From NCBI RefSeq assembly GCF_000372525.1, contig NZ_AQUR01000103.1:209739-273738 (forward strand): 64,000 nucleotides of DNA. The letters run 5' to 3'. The position numbers were made by a program, and so were the translations under genes. The stretch is from Cupriavidus neocaledonicus (GTDB taxonomy: Bacteria > Pseudomonadota > Gammaproteobacteria > Burkholderiales > Burkholderiaceae). A model generated the notes under the pieces. That model was not told the DNA's origin. It saw only the letters and a program-made list of their open reading frames with translations, and ran no database searches. This document shows, piece by piece, positions 1-8,582 of the stretch. Position 1 is the first letter of the stretch, and the number at the start of each line of letters is the position of its first letter.

Positions 1-214
1 TGGCGGCCGCGACATTGGTGCGGATCCCGTCCAGGGCCCGCTTGATGACCAGGTAGGCAGCCACCATGCCCGCCGGCATCAGCGCCAGGTGCGTGACGAT
101 ATCCGTAGTGGTCGGCATGCGGTTGATCGACTGCCACCAGGCAATGGTCGCGACCCACACCACGGCGAACACCGCGAACAGGATCAGCGTGGACTTGATC
201 AGTCTTGGAAACAT
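1..214 (-). CDS. Membrane protein of T6SS island, partial (C-terminus outside window)
   Basis: Only the first 71 codons are present; the gene runs off the left edge. The start is an ATG at 214 with no clear Shine-Dalgarno. The visible protein starts MFPRLIKSTL and has a hydrophobic helix at about residues 8-27, a short polar stretch (QSINRMPTT) and a second hydrophobic helix at about 40-58. It therefore looks like a small inner-membrane protein with two helices before the cut. It is the third gene of a minus-strand series after the M15 peptidase and PAAR genes, 58 bases after the PAAR stop. I do not recognise the family. A T6SS accessory role is inferred from position only. Confidence 0.6.
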   Translation of the reverse strand, partial: MFPRLIKSTLILFAVFAVVWVATIAWWQSINRMPTTTDIVTHLALMPAGMVAAYLVIKRALDGIRTNVAAA

Positions 215-272
215 GGTTTCGTGTCGAGTAGCGGCGCAAGGGCGTTTGAAACGGCCGTTCGTTGCCGGGACT

Positions 273-542
273 TCATGCGCTGCCGGTCACGCCCTGGCTG
301 GACAGCAAGGTTGCGCCACAAGCGGTCTTGTCGCCGTGCCGCGCGGCGGCACGGCCGTCGATGATCACGTTGGGGTCGCCGGTGACGATGACGGTGGTGC
401 CGCCATGGCCTGAGCGAGGGCAGGTAACACGGTCCCCCACGCACGCAATGCCCTTGCCGTTGGTGCTGGTGTTGCCCGAGGCGGTGATCACCACGCCGCC
501 GTGGTCGGTCTTGTCGCCCAGCAGAATGAAAGGACGTGCCAC
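273..542 (-). CDS. PAAR domain protein, T6SS spike tip
   Basis: This 89-residue protein matches a stand-alone PAAR protein, the metal-binding cone that caps the VgrG trimer at the tip of the type VI secretion needle. It has the expected Gly/Thr-rich short beta repeats: GDKTDHGG near the start, then GDRVTCPRSGHGG, GDPNVIIDGRAAARHGDKTACG. The His and Cys residues in these turns are the usual metal ligands of the family. There is no C-terminal extension, so it carries no effector domain itself. It lies between a TagX-like peptidase gene and a membrane protein gene and is divergent from the vgrG island, so it is probably the tip partner for the VgrG at 2752. Confidence 0.9.
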   Translation of the reverse strand: MARPFILLGDKTDHGGVVITASGNTSTNGKGIACVGDRVTCPRSGHGGTTVIVTGDPNVIIDGRAAARHGDKTACGATLLSSQGVTGSA

Positions 543-629
543 TACGCTCTCCCCAAATTGCGCCGGCCAACCGCTGCCGGTCCTGTATCCATGTTCCTGC
601 CAGCCCCGCCATGCGCGGCGACCGTGCCG

Positions 630-1487
630 TTATTGCTGTGCCGGCCGTTTGCCCAGCACACCCGGACGCCGCAGCTCGACGTGCCCGAGATCCATCATCT
701 TCCAGCGGCCGCCCCAGACCAGGCCGGCTGACTCGGCGGCGCGGCCATACAACTCGTAGCCGCGCATGGCCCACGGGTCCTTCTCGCTGATCACCAGCTT
801 GCCGTCGCGGTAGAAGGCACTGTCCGCGGCCAGCCCGAACTGGTGGTAGCTGTGGTAGGCGCCGGCCTGCGTCACGTGGCTGCCCATCGCCGCCAGCTTG
901 GCCTGCCGTTCCGGGCTGCGGTAGCCCTCCAGCAGCGCCATTTCATAGCCGTGCTCGTCGCGCATGATCTTGTAGACCAGCAACAGACGCTGCCTGAATT
1001 CGGCATCCAGCTGCTCCCAATCCCGGCTGGCCTCGCGGATCGCCGGGCGGATCAGCTCCACTTCGCGCGTGGTGAATACCTCTGGCGGCAGCGGTGGCGG
1101 CGGCACCAGGCGCTCGCCATTGAGCAGCGCGGCGATCTGCGGATCCGGTTCGCGCACACCGTCATCGTCCTCGAACTGGAAGACCTGCCGGTGACGCAAC
1201 GCCAGCGCAAGCACCGGCGGCAAAGTCACCACCCCCGCGGCAGCCAGGACCAGTGCGCGGCGCTTGGCCAGGAAGTCCCGGGCCGAAGCCAGTGTCGTGG
1301 TGGCGCTGCCCACGGAGTGGCGGATCGAACTGGCCGATTGCGAGCCCGCCGACGCCGCGCTGGTGCTCAGGCGGCGCCACTGCGAGCGCGCTACCGCAAA
1401 GCAGCGCTGCCGTACTGCGGGCAGAAGCAGCACGGCAGCAGCGGCAACCATCAACACGAAATAGAGGACCAGTGCGACAAAGACCAT
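630..1487 (-). CDS. M15-family peptidase, TagX-like T6SS cell-wall endopeptidase
   Basis: The protein has 285 residues, with an N-terminal membrane helix (about 3-25), a second hydrophobic segment (about 77-96) and a C-terminal M15 (VanY/D-Ala-D-Ala carboxypeptidase-like) domain. The zinc-site signature is visible: GYRSPERQ from residue 188, then SYHQFGLAAD with His215 and Asp222, and GHVEL with His269. Membrane-anchored M15 enzymes of this kind (TagX in Acinetobacter) cut peptidoglycan cross-links or stems so that the T6SS envelope complex can be assembled. The neighbouring PAAR and VgrG genes support that role. It could instead be a general L,D- or D,D-carboxypeptidase. Confidence 0.82.
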   Translation of the reverse strand: MVFVALVLYFVLMVAAAAVLLLPAVRQRCFAVARSQWRRLSTSAASAGSQSASSIRHSVGSATTTLASARDFLAKRRALVLAAAGVVTLPPVLALALRHRQVFQFEDDDGVREPDPQIAALLNGERLVPPPPLPPEVFTTREVELIRPAIREASRDWEQLDAEFRQRLLLVYKIMRDEHGYEMALLEGYRSPERQAKLAAMGSHVTQAGAYHSYHQFGLAADSAFYRDGKLVISEKDPWAMRGYELYGRAAESAGLVWGGRWKMMDLGHVELRRPGVLGKRPAQQ

Positions 1488-1763
1488 GCTTACCTGCTTG
1501 ACCGGGCTGGGCTGTGCCGCTGCGGCGAAGCCTCCGCAAGGGTGCCGAGCATATTCAGTATTTTTTACATCTGTGTTCGATTTGATCTCAATCCGGGGTG
1601 ATGTCCCCCGTATCGGGTTTGTCTTTCGACGATGCCAGCCGTAGAATCCGGGAGTCTAAGGCCAAAATGATCGAATCTGACATATATGACACAACGGGCC
1701 GGTAATTGTAAATCCGGCCGGTAGCGTCCGCCGCGCATTTTATTTCAAATTTCTTGATGACAG

Positions 1764-2600
1764 ATGAGCAATAGCGACGATGTGAAGCCGTCAGCGCCAC
1801 CAACGCTCTTCGGCAGCGAGCCTGACGCCGATGCCGCTGGGCAGACCCGCATCCTGGCCAGCCTTGAAGGCCGCGTGCCGATGGCGGCCAAGGCTCCGGC
1901 CAGGAAGCCTGCTGGGCGCTACCTGGGAGCGGGCCTGGTCGCTGTTGCCGCAACGGCTGTGGCAGGCTGGCTTTGGCTGGACCCGGTCGACGATACGCCC
2001 GTATCGATCCAGGCGGGCAATCCGGCGGTCCCGGCACAGCCTGCCGCCGGCGGAGCTGCGCCCGGCGGGCAGACGCTGGCCGACAATGCGCCAGCATCGG
2101 CCCCGGTCACTTCCGCCGCGTCGGCGGAATCCGCCCAATCAGTTGCCGAGAGTTCTCAGCCGCAGGCCGCAACCATCGTCGATGCCGATAACAGCGACCC
2201 TGCGCTGGATCGGCTCGGCAAGGTCGATGGCGCAGCGGTTGCCGCAGGTGCGGTCGCGGGCGCGACCACGCTGGCCGCGCTGACGTCTCTCGGTACCCAG
2301 CCAGCCGGGGCACGGCCAAAGACTACTGAAGTCAGCAAAAATACCAAAAAGACAGCAACGTCGAAGACGCCGCCGCCGGTGGAAAAAGCCAGCGCCAGTA
2401 CCGCTGCGAACAGCAAGGACAAGAAGACCGTCGCCAAGGCCAACACCTCGGCCAAGTCGAAAACAACGCGTCGCAAATCTTCAGGCACGGCGGCTGACCC
2501 CGACGCCGAAGTCCTGGCAGCGCTGCTGTCCCAACCCGAGGGCAAGCCGATCAGCACGGCGACGGCGAGCACGCGCTCTACCACCAAGGCGCGCAACTGA
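1764..2600 (+). CDS. Single-pass membrane protein with long Ala/Lys/Thr-rich tail, unknown function
   Basis: The product has 278 residues. A polar N-terminal stretch of about 50 residues is followed by one hydrophobic helix (about 51-71, LGAGLVAVAATAVAGWLWL). About 200 residues of low-complexity sequence follow, rich in Ala, Ser, Thr, Pro and, near the end, Lys (KNTKKTATSKT, KDKKTVAKANTSAKSK). This resembles TolA/TonB-type envelope-spanning tails in composition but has no recognisable C-terminal domain. It lies between the divergent M15 gene and vgrG, 151 bases before vgrG, so a structural or adaptor role in the T6SS island is possible. I do not recognise a family. Confidence 0.7.
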   Translation: MSNSDDVKPSAPPTLFGSEPDADAAGQTRILASLEGRVPMAAKAPARKPAGRYLGAGLVAVAATAVAGWLWLDPVDDTPVSIQAGNPAVPAQPAAGGAAPGGQTLADNAPASAPVTSAASAESAQSVAESSQPQAATIVDADNSDPALDRLGKVDGAAVAAGAVAGATTLAALTSLGTQPAGARPKTTEVSKNTKKTATSKTPPPVEKASASTAANSKDKKTVAKANTSAKSKTTRRKSSGTAADPDAEVLAALLSQPEGKPISTATASTRSTTKARN

Positions 2601-2751
2601 ACCCCGCGACGGTTCGATCGCATTACAGAGAATCGGTGTGGCGGCCCGGCATGCGCCACACCGTGCTTGCAATCAAGGCGGGCACCGGCAACGGTAGATC
2701 CGCTGGCATGTCGGCCCCTGACGCAGTTGCGGCTGCACGAACGGACAGCGA

Positions 2752-5700
2752 ATGGATGTAACCACTCTTTACCAACATCTTTTCAGCGCGGCGCACCGCC
2801 TGTATGCGCTGGAAGGTGAAGGCGCGCTGGGCGAACTCGCCGTCGAGGCCTGGATCGGCCGCGAAGGCGTGTCCGCGCTGGCCGAGTCGCGCATCGTCGC
2901 GGTCAGTGCCAACGCCGATATCTCACTGGACAGTCTGCTTGGCCAACGTGTCACGCTGCGGACCACGCTCGCCGGCGGCGGCCAGTCGCGCCGCACCGGC
3001 CTGATCCGGCAGGCCGAGAAGCTCGGCGCCGACGGCAGCCTGGCGCGTTATCGCCTGACCGTGGTGCCGTGGCTGTGGCTGACCACGCAGCAGCGCAACA
3101 GCCAGGTCTTCCAGAACCGCAAGCTCGACAGCATCATCGAGACCGTGCTGCAGCCCTATGCGCCGCACGCGCACTGGCGCTACGCGGCCGGCGCCGAGGC
3201 GCGCATCGCTGCCATCGGAGAGCGTGCCCATGTCGCGCAGTTCCGCGAGACCGACTATCACTTCCTGTCGCGCCTGCTGGCCGAGGCCGGCCTGGGCTAT
3301 ACCGTCGTGGAAGATGAGGAAGCGCCCAGCGGACATGCCGTGGTGATCTTTGCCGACAGCGCGCAATTGCCGGAAGACGAAGAATCTGCGGCGGGTGGCG
3401 GCATCCGTTTCCATCGCGCGCACAGTCAGGAATCGGCCGATGCCATCCAGCAGCTGGCGTGCGAGACCCGCGCGACTGTGGCCGGCGTGGCCGTGACGGC
3501 ATGGGACCCGGAGGCCAAGCGTGCTATCCGCGGCCACGCACCGGCACGTTATGTTGGCAATGCGGGCCGGGCGGTCAGCCCGGATCCGTACCTGTCCGTC
3601 AGCCTGTCCTTGGCGCCGGACGCCGCGAGCGCGCAGCGTGTTGCCGAGCAGGTGATCGAAGCCGTTGAAGCCCGCGCACTGCTGTTCACCGGCCGGGCGT
3701 CCGTGCGCACGCTGCGCAGTGGGATGCGCCTGACCGTCACTGGCTGCCCGCACCTGCCGCTGCTGGAAGACGGTGCGGCAGGGTACCCGCTGCTGCTCGA
3801 TGCGGTGGAGCATTGCGGCATCAACAACCTGGCCGCCGACACGCGCGCCGCACTGGCCGATCGCATGGGGCCGCTCGAGGCAGCCTTGTGTTTCGACACA
3901 CCCCCGGCCGCACCGGACGCCGCAGAGGCAACGCCCGGCCTGCTGGGCGTGCTGCCGGATCAAGAGCCCGTGCGCCTGGCGCCCACGCAAGCGCTGCAGA
4001 CGGCAGCACGCGAACAGGGCTACGCGGCTATCTTCCGCGCCATCGACGCCCGACGTCCCTGGCGCGCCTGCGTACTCGACGTCGATTGTCCGCGTCTTTA
4101 CAGCCGGTCCAGTCCGCTGGGGGTGCATAGCGCGATCGTCGTCGGTCCTGACGGCCAGTCCCAGCCGGATGGCAACGCCGAACACCACGCCAGCCCCGCT
4201 GGCGAGATCCGCGTGCGCTTCCACTGGCAGCGCGGCGACCGCCCCGACGACCGCAGCAGCCGCTGGATCCGCGTCGCCCAGCGCCAGGCCGGCGCCGGGA
4301 TGGGCTGGCAATGGCTGCCGCGCATCGGGCAGGAAGTGCTGGTCAAGTTCGCCGACGACGACATCGACCAGCCTTTCGTCATCGGCGCGCTGTACAACGG
4401 CCAGGGCGAAGCCGGCCACGCACCAACGCCAGGCGGCAAGAGTGCCGCGGCGAGCAGCGACAGCCAATCCCTGTACGCACAGGGCACGGACAGCGCCCCC
4501 AGCGCGCAAGGCAACCTCGCCGCTGGTAACAGCCCTGCCTGGCACGGCCTGGGTTCACAGCCCGATGGCCACCGCAATGCCGCGGCGCTCACGGGTTTCA
4601 AGAGCCAGGAACACGGCGGCAAGGGCTACAACCAGTTGGTGCTGGACGACAGCGACAGCCAGCTGCGCACGCAACTGGCCACCACGCTGCAGTCGACCCA
4701 GCTCAATCTTGGCCACGTGATCCATCAGCAGGACAACCGCCGCGGCAGCTTCCGCGGCCAGGGATTCGAGCTGCGCACCGACGGCCATGCCGCCGTGCGC
4801 GGCCAGGCCGGCCTGTTGCTGACCACCTACCGCGACGCCGCCACCGGCCGCGCGCTGCCCACCGGCGACAACGCCGCCGGCATCGCGTTGCTGCGCCAGA
4901 CGGGCGACCTCGTCAAGACCCTGAGCCAGGGCGCGACCACGCACCAGACGCAGGCGCTGTCGACCGGCAAGGATGACGAAGCCCCCTTGCAGAAGCAGAC
5001 CCAGGCTGCTTCCGGCATGGTCGATGGTCAAGCGCTAGAAGCGGCCAAGGACGATGCGTCCAGCGGCAACACAACGACTCCCGGCAAGGTTCCGCACCAG
5101 GCCGCGGCCATGGTGCACCTGAATGGCCGGGCCGGGCTAAGCGTGGTTGCGGGCCAGGACTTGCAGGTCGCCAATGGCGAAAGCGTGGCATTGACCAGTG
5201 GCCAGGACAGCAACATCGCGGTAGCCGGCCAGGCCCGCGTCCATGCCGGGCAGGCGATCGGCGTGGCGGCGGGACTTTCAAGCGCGGGGGACAACAACAT
5301 CGGCCTGCAGCTGACGGCGGGGCAGAATGATATCGATATCCAGGCGCAGCACGATTTGTTAAAGCTGGCGGCACGGGATGACTTGACCGTGGTGTCGGCC
5401 AACATGAACGTGGATTTCGCGGCGGCGAAACGGATTCGGATTGCCACGGCGGGTGGGGCTTCGATATTGATCGAGGGCGGGAATATTACGGTTGAGTGTC
5501 CGGGGGCGATTACTTATAAGGCGGCGCAGAGGAAGTTTGAGGGGGCGGTGGATACGGCTTACGTCCTGCCGTCATTCCCGGATGCGGCCATAGAGGACAT
5601 TCCAGTGCAGTTCAATATTGCATTACAGGATGTACCAGGTCCGCTGGGGGCGGCGTTCCCCCTGACGGATTGGCGCATTGTCAAGGCCGAGAGCGAACTC

Positions 5701-6048
5701 GAAGCCCTATATAGCAATAACGAGATTCTGCGGGGCAAGAGTGACGACGCTGGAAAGCTGGCCTTGTCAACGGCTGAACAAAATGTATTGCAAGGTGCTT
5801 GTAATAAGCACATCAATCAGATCTGGCTTGTCTGTGATAGTCAGGTGCACCGGGTTTCGCTTTTGCGTGAATCTGAAGAATGGGATGACCGGCAAAAAAT
5901 GGCGCATGCGCTCAACGCAATGGGATACGCCGATAGTTTCGGAGTCGCAGAAGGACATCCAGTAGAAGAATACTACGCTGACGTTGCAGCTCGCGATATC
6001 AAACATACGACAGGCGAAGCGCTGCTAAACCATATTAAGGTCAAGTGA
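2752..6048 (+). CDS. vgrG: Type VI secretion spike protein VgrG (TssI) with C-terminal extension
   Basis: The product has 1098 residues. Residues about 1-400 are the gp27-like base. The gp5-like OB fold follows at about 450-550 (VRFHWQRGDRP, GWQWLPRIGQEVLVKF, PFVIGALYNGQ). Next come the Rhs/Vgr repeat region (about 600-700) and a DUF2345-type beta-helix (about 780-930). After about residue 936 an unrelated tail of about 160 residues begins. Part of it (WRIVKAES through LRGKSDDAGKLALS) resembles the transthyretin-like fold used by some VgrGs to hold lipase effectors. The tail is less GC-rich than the core and leads directly into the phospholipase gene, which suggests it is the cargo-specific adaptor for that effector. 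Confidence 0.95.
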   Translation: MDVTTLYQHLFSAAHRLYALEGEGALGELAVEAWIGREGVSALAESRIVAVSANADISLDSLLGQRVTLRTTLAGGGQSRRTGLIRQAEKLGADGSLARYRLTVVPWLWLTTQQRNSQVFQNRKLDSIIETVLQPYAPHAHWRYAAGAEARIAAIGERAHVAQFRETDYHFLSRLLAEAGLGYTVVEDEEAPSGHAVVIFADSAQLPEDEESAAGGGIRFHRAHSQESADAIQQLACETRATVAGVAVTAWDPEAKRAIRGHAPARYVGNAGRAVSPDPYLSVSLSLAPDAASAQRVAEQVIEAVEARALLFTGRASVRTLRSGMRLTVTGCPHLPLLEDGAAGYPLLLDAVEHCGINNLAADTRAALADRMGPLEAALCFDTPPAAPDAAEATPGLLGVLPDQEPVRLAPTQALQTAAREQGYAAIFRAIDARRPWRACVLDVDCPRLYSRSSPLGVHSAIVVGPDGQSQPDGNAEHHASPAGEIRVRFHWQRGDRPDDRSSRWIRVAQRQAGAGMGWQWLPRIGQEVLVKFADDDIDQPFVIGALYNGQGEAGHAPTPGGKSAAASSDSQSLYAQGTDSAPSAQGNLAAGNSPAWHGLGSQPDGHRNAAALTGFKSQEHGGKGYNQLVLDDSDSQLRTQLATTLQSTQLNLGHVIHQQDNRRGSFRGQGFELRTDGHAAVRGQAGLLLTTYRDAATGRALPTGDNAAGIALLRQTGDLVKTLSQGATTHQTQALSTGKDDEAPLQKQTQAASGMVDGQALEAAKDDASSGNTTTPGKVPHQAAAMVHLNGRAGLSVVAGQDLQVANGESVALTSGQDSNIAVAGQARVHAGQAIGVAAGLSSAGDNNIGLQLTAGQNDIDIQAQHDLLKLAARDDLTVVSANMNVDFAAAKRIRIATAGGASILIEGGNITVECPGAITYKAAQRKFEGAVDTAYVLPSFPDAAIEDIPVQFNIALQDVPGPLGAAFPLTDWRIVKAESELEALYSNNEILRGKSDDAGKLALSTAEQNVLQGACNKHINQIWLVCDSQVHRVSLLRESEEWDDRQKMAHALNAMGYADSFGVAEGHPVEEYYADVAARDIKHTTGEALLNHIKVK

Positions 6049-6050
6049 GC

Positions 6051-8582
6051 ATGGCTGGGCAAGAAAAATCGTCTCGCGTCCTTACGCAAATTATTGGTAA
6101 GGAAGGAAGGGCCGCGCAAGGCGCAGCAACCAGCAATCTCTGGGTAGGGCACGGCGCAGTGTTCTCCAAAGAGACAGCGGGAAACAAGGTTGTATCCTTC
6201 ACTACCGGGCGAGAGTATTTCGCCGACTTTATCGCCGCCTGTGAAAAGGCCTCGCAGGAGATCTGCATCATAGGATGGCAAGTGAACTGGGACGCGATGC
6301 TGGCCCCTGGTAAGCGCCTCTGGGATGTGTTGTGTGAAGCGGCCCAGCGCAAGGTCAAGATTTATGTGTTGCCTTGGGACGATACCAGCCCGGTGCAAAC
6401 TTATGATGATCAAACATGTAATGCACTGGAAGCAATCAATACTCACCTTGGCTACTCCAGCAAGGAAAAGTGTGTGCACGTGGCGGTCGCGAAATCCAAT
6501 GCTACTAGAAACACAACATATTTCAGTCATCATCAAAAACTTGTAGTCATAGACCGAGCGATTGCATTTGTCGGTGGCATTGATTTAGCGTATGGTCGTT
6601 ATGATGATGCTAGCTATGATTTGCGTGCAGATGGTGATGGTCGCAAGGCCCTTAATCGTTACAATCCTTGCATTGCTTGGCTAGGTTCACTTGATAAGAG
6701 GGCTAGGGATATCGTCGATCCTGATCTGCTTACCGGCGCAGCAGATAGTTTCAAGTTACCTGGTCTGACCAACAGCACGGCCGACGGAGTGCTTAAGCAA
6801 ATCTCTTCCGGTGGAGTTCAAGTACCATATAGTGAACCGACGATGGATGCCGTCGGAGCCAATGCTATTGGGCTAGGCCGTCGCGCAGAACGAAACCGTG
6901 TCCAATACGTGACGTTGAATGCAGCCGTTCAACCACGAATGCCATGGCAAGACGTACACAGCCGTATCGAGGGGCCAGCGGTTTCGGATCTGCTTCGCAA
7001 TTTCGTTGTTCGGTGGAACGTGGTAAGCAAAATGAAGCTGCCTATGCCTAAGCCACCGAGCACATACGAAAAGCGCGGGAATGCTCATATACAAGTTTTG
7101 CGAAGCGCGCCAGCCGGTATGCGGAAAGCCGAGTACGACGCGATGCAGAAGAAGCCGGACACAGCACCAACCGGCACAGAGGATGATATTCACCGGGCGA
7201 TGTTGCAATTGATCGCCAAGAGTAGGCGTTTCATTTATATTGAGAGCCAGTTTTTTGTATCAGATTTCGGCGAAGAGGCCGATTTTGTCACCGGTTCCTT
7301 GTCTCCTGCAGCGAAGTACATCAATGATCTCGGAGGTAAAGACGCCAGCAAGACGGCTAAGCGGCTCGGCGTTCTCGATGACGATGCGCCAGTTGGAATA
7401 ACGTTGGATGGTTTCAAGCCCCGGTTGAAGGTGGACGATAGCAAACTCCTCAATCCACCAACCAACCGTGTATGCTCCGCTCTCGTTACCAGAATTACTC
7501 GAGCTATTCTCGATAAAGACAGGCCGCCTTTTCATGTTTATATTACATTGCCAGTGCACCCTGAGGGAAGTTTGCTAAACGCCAGCATTGCGGTGCAGGT
7601 CTATTGGACAATGCAGACGATCGCTTTCGGAAGCAAGAGTTTGCTCAACGGCATTCGCCGGGCCTTGAAGGCGAGAGAGCTACGCGAGAAGAAAGATCCT
7701 CGCTACATGCGGGTTATCGAGGATGATAGAAATCGTGAATACGAGAGTATTCCGGTTGCAGCCTGCTTCGACTACGTAACGTTGCTTAATTTGCGTAATT
7801 GGAAGAAGCTCGGTGAGCGCTATGTGACTGAGCAGATTTATGTGCATAGCAAGTTGATGGTCGTCGATGACCTGTACGCTTTGCTCGGTAGTGCGAATAT
7901 CAATGACCGAAGCCTGTTAGGGGAGCGGGATTCAGAGATCGCGGTCTTGGTCATGGACGACGATCATCGCCGCGAGGATATCAATGGAAAGGGGAGCCAG
8001 CAGCCAGTCCGGGTTTTCGCGCATGAACTACGAAAGAAAATCTGGGGAAAATTGTTCGGGTTGACGGCTGGTGGCAGCAAGGCGGCTAACGAGCTAAGAG
8101 ATGCGGTGTTGCAACCGGGCAAGCCAGATAGTTGGCGCATGATACAGAAGCGGGCGGAAGCAAATGCAAAGGCTTATGAGGCTGCCTTCAAGCATGTGCC
8201 GAGAAACTGGTCGCCTTTTGAACCGAACCGGCCTGCCTCGATCTTGCCCAATTGGGATCCTCTCGCGCAGAAGTCCGCAGGCGCAGGTGCCAGCGGTGCA
8301 CCAGCATATCCTCAACCCGCCGAGGACGCATTCTGGCAAAAGCCCCGCCATGAACCGGCGGGCGTAAAGCTGCTTGAATCAGTTACCGGATTTATAACTT
8401 CGCTGCCGATCCATTGGACACGAGGCGAGAATAACCGTTTCCCTTACCCGACCGCGTTGGTGGCCCATAACGACGAGCCGCATGACAGCGGAGAACGCTA
8501 CGCGATGCAAACGCAGTCGGGCGACGACGAAGGACTGACCGTGTTCTCCACAGACGATACCGCCCGCAAGGAACACGCATGA
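6051..8582 (+). CDS. Phospholipase D-family T6SS effector (Tle5-like)
   Basis: The enzyme has 843 residues and two HKD motifs, HQKLVVID (His161) and HSKLMVVDD (His599), each followed by a Gly-Gly-Ile-Asp or Gly-Ser-Ala-Asn-Ile-Asn-Asp block. This is the pattern of phospholipase D enzymes and of Tle5 effectors such as PldA/PldB, which hydrolyse phosphatidylethanolamine in target cells. It has no signal peptide, as expected for cargo carried by VgrG. I chose the ATG at 6051, two bases after the vgrG stop and about 10 bases from an AAGG. A GTG at 6045 overlapping the stop is also possible. The gene is markedly poorer in GC than its neighbours, a sign of acquisition as a cassette. The immunity gene follows with an ATGA overlap. 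Confidence 0.93.
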   Translation: MAGQEKSSRVLTQIIGKEGRAAQGAATSNLWVGHGAVFSKETAGNKVVSFTTGREYFADFIAACEKASQEICIIGWQVNWDAMLAPGKRLWDVLCEAAQRKVKIYVLPWDDTSPVQTYDDQTCNALEAINTHLGYSSKEKCVHVAVAKSNATRNTTYFSHHQKLVVIDRAIAFVGGIDLAYGRYDDASYDLRADGDGRKALNRYNPCIAWLGSLDKRARDIVDPDLLTGAADSFKLPGLTNSTADGVLKQISSGGVQVPYSEPTMDAVGANAIGLGRRAERNRVQYVTLNAAVQPRMPWQDVHSRIEGPAVSDLLRNFVVRWNVVSKMKLPMPKPPSTYEKRGNAHIQVLRSAPAGMRKAEYDAMQKKPDTAPTGTEDDIHRAMLQLIAKSRRFIYIESQFFVSDFGEEADFVTGSLSPAAKYINDLGGKDASKTAKRLGVLDDDAPVGITLDGFKPRLKVDDSKLLNPPTNRVCSALVTRITRAILDKDRPPFHVYITLPVHPEGSLLNASIAVQVYWTMQTIAFGSKSLLNGIRRALKARELREKKDPRYMRVIEDDRNREYESIPVAACFDYVTLLNLRNWKKLGERYVTEQIYVHSKLMVVDDLYALLGSANINDRSLLGERDSEIAVLVMDDDHRREDINGKGSQQPVRVFAHELRKKIWGKLFGLTAGGSKAANELRDAVLQPGKPDSWRMIQKRAEANAKAYEAAFKHVPRNWSPFEPNRPASILPNWDPLAQKSAGAGASGAPAYPQPAEDAFWQKPRHEPAGVKLLESVTGFITSLPIHWTRGENNRFPYPTALVAHNDEPHDSGERYAMQTQSGDDEGLTVFSTDDTARKEHA

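Noticed and set aside
2923..4545. A 540-codon minus-strand frame opposite vgrG
   Set aside because: It has no family character, is Arg/Gly/Ala-rich in the manner of GC-rich antisense frames and lies wholly inside the conserved vgrG core.
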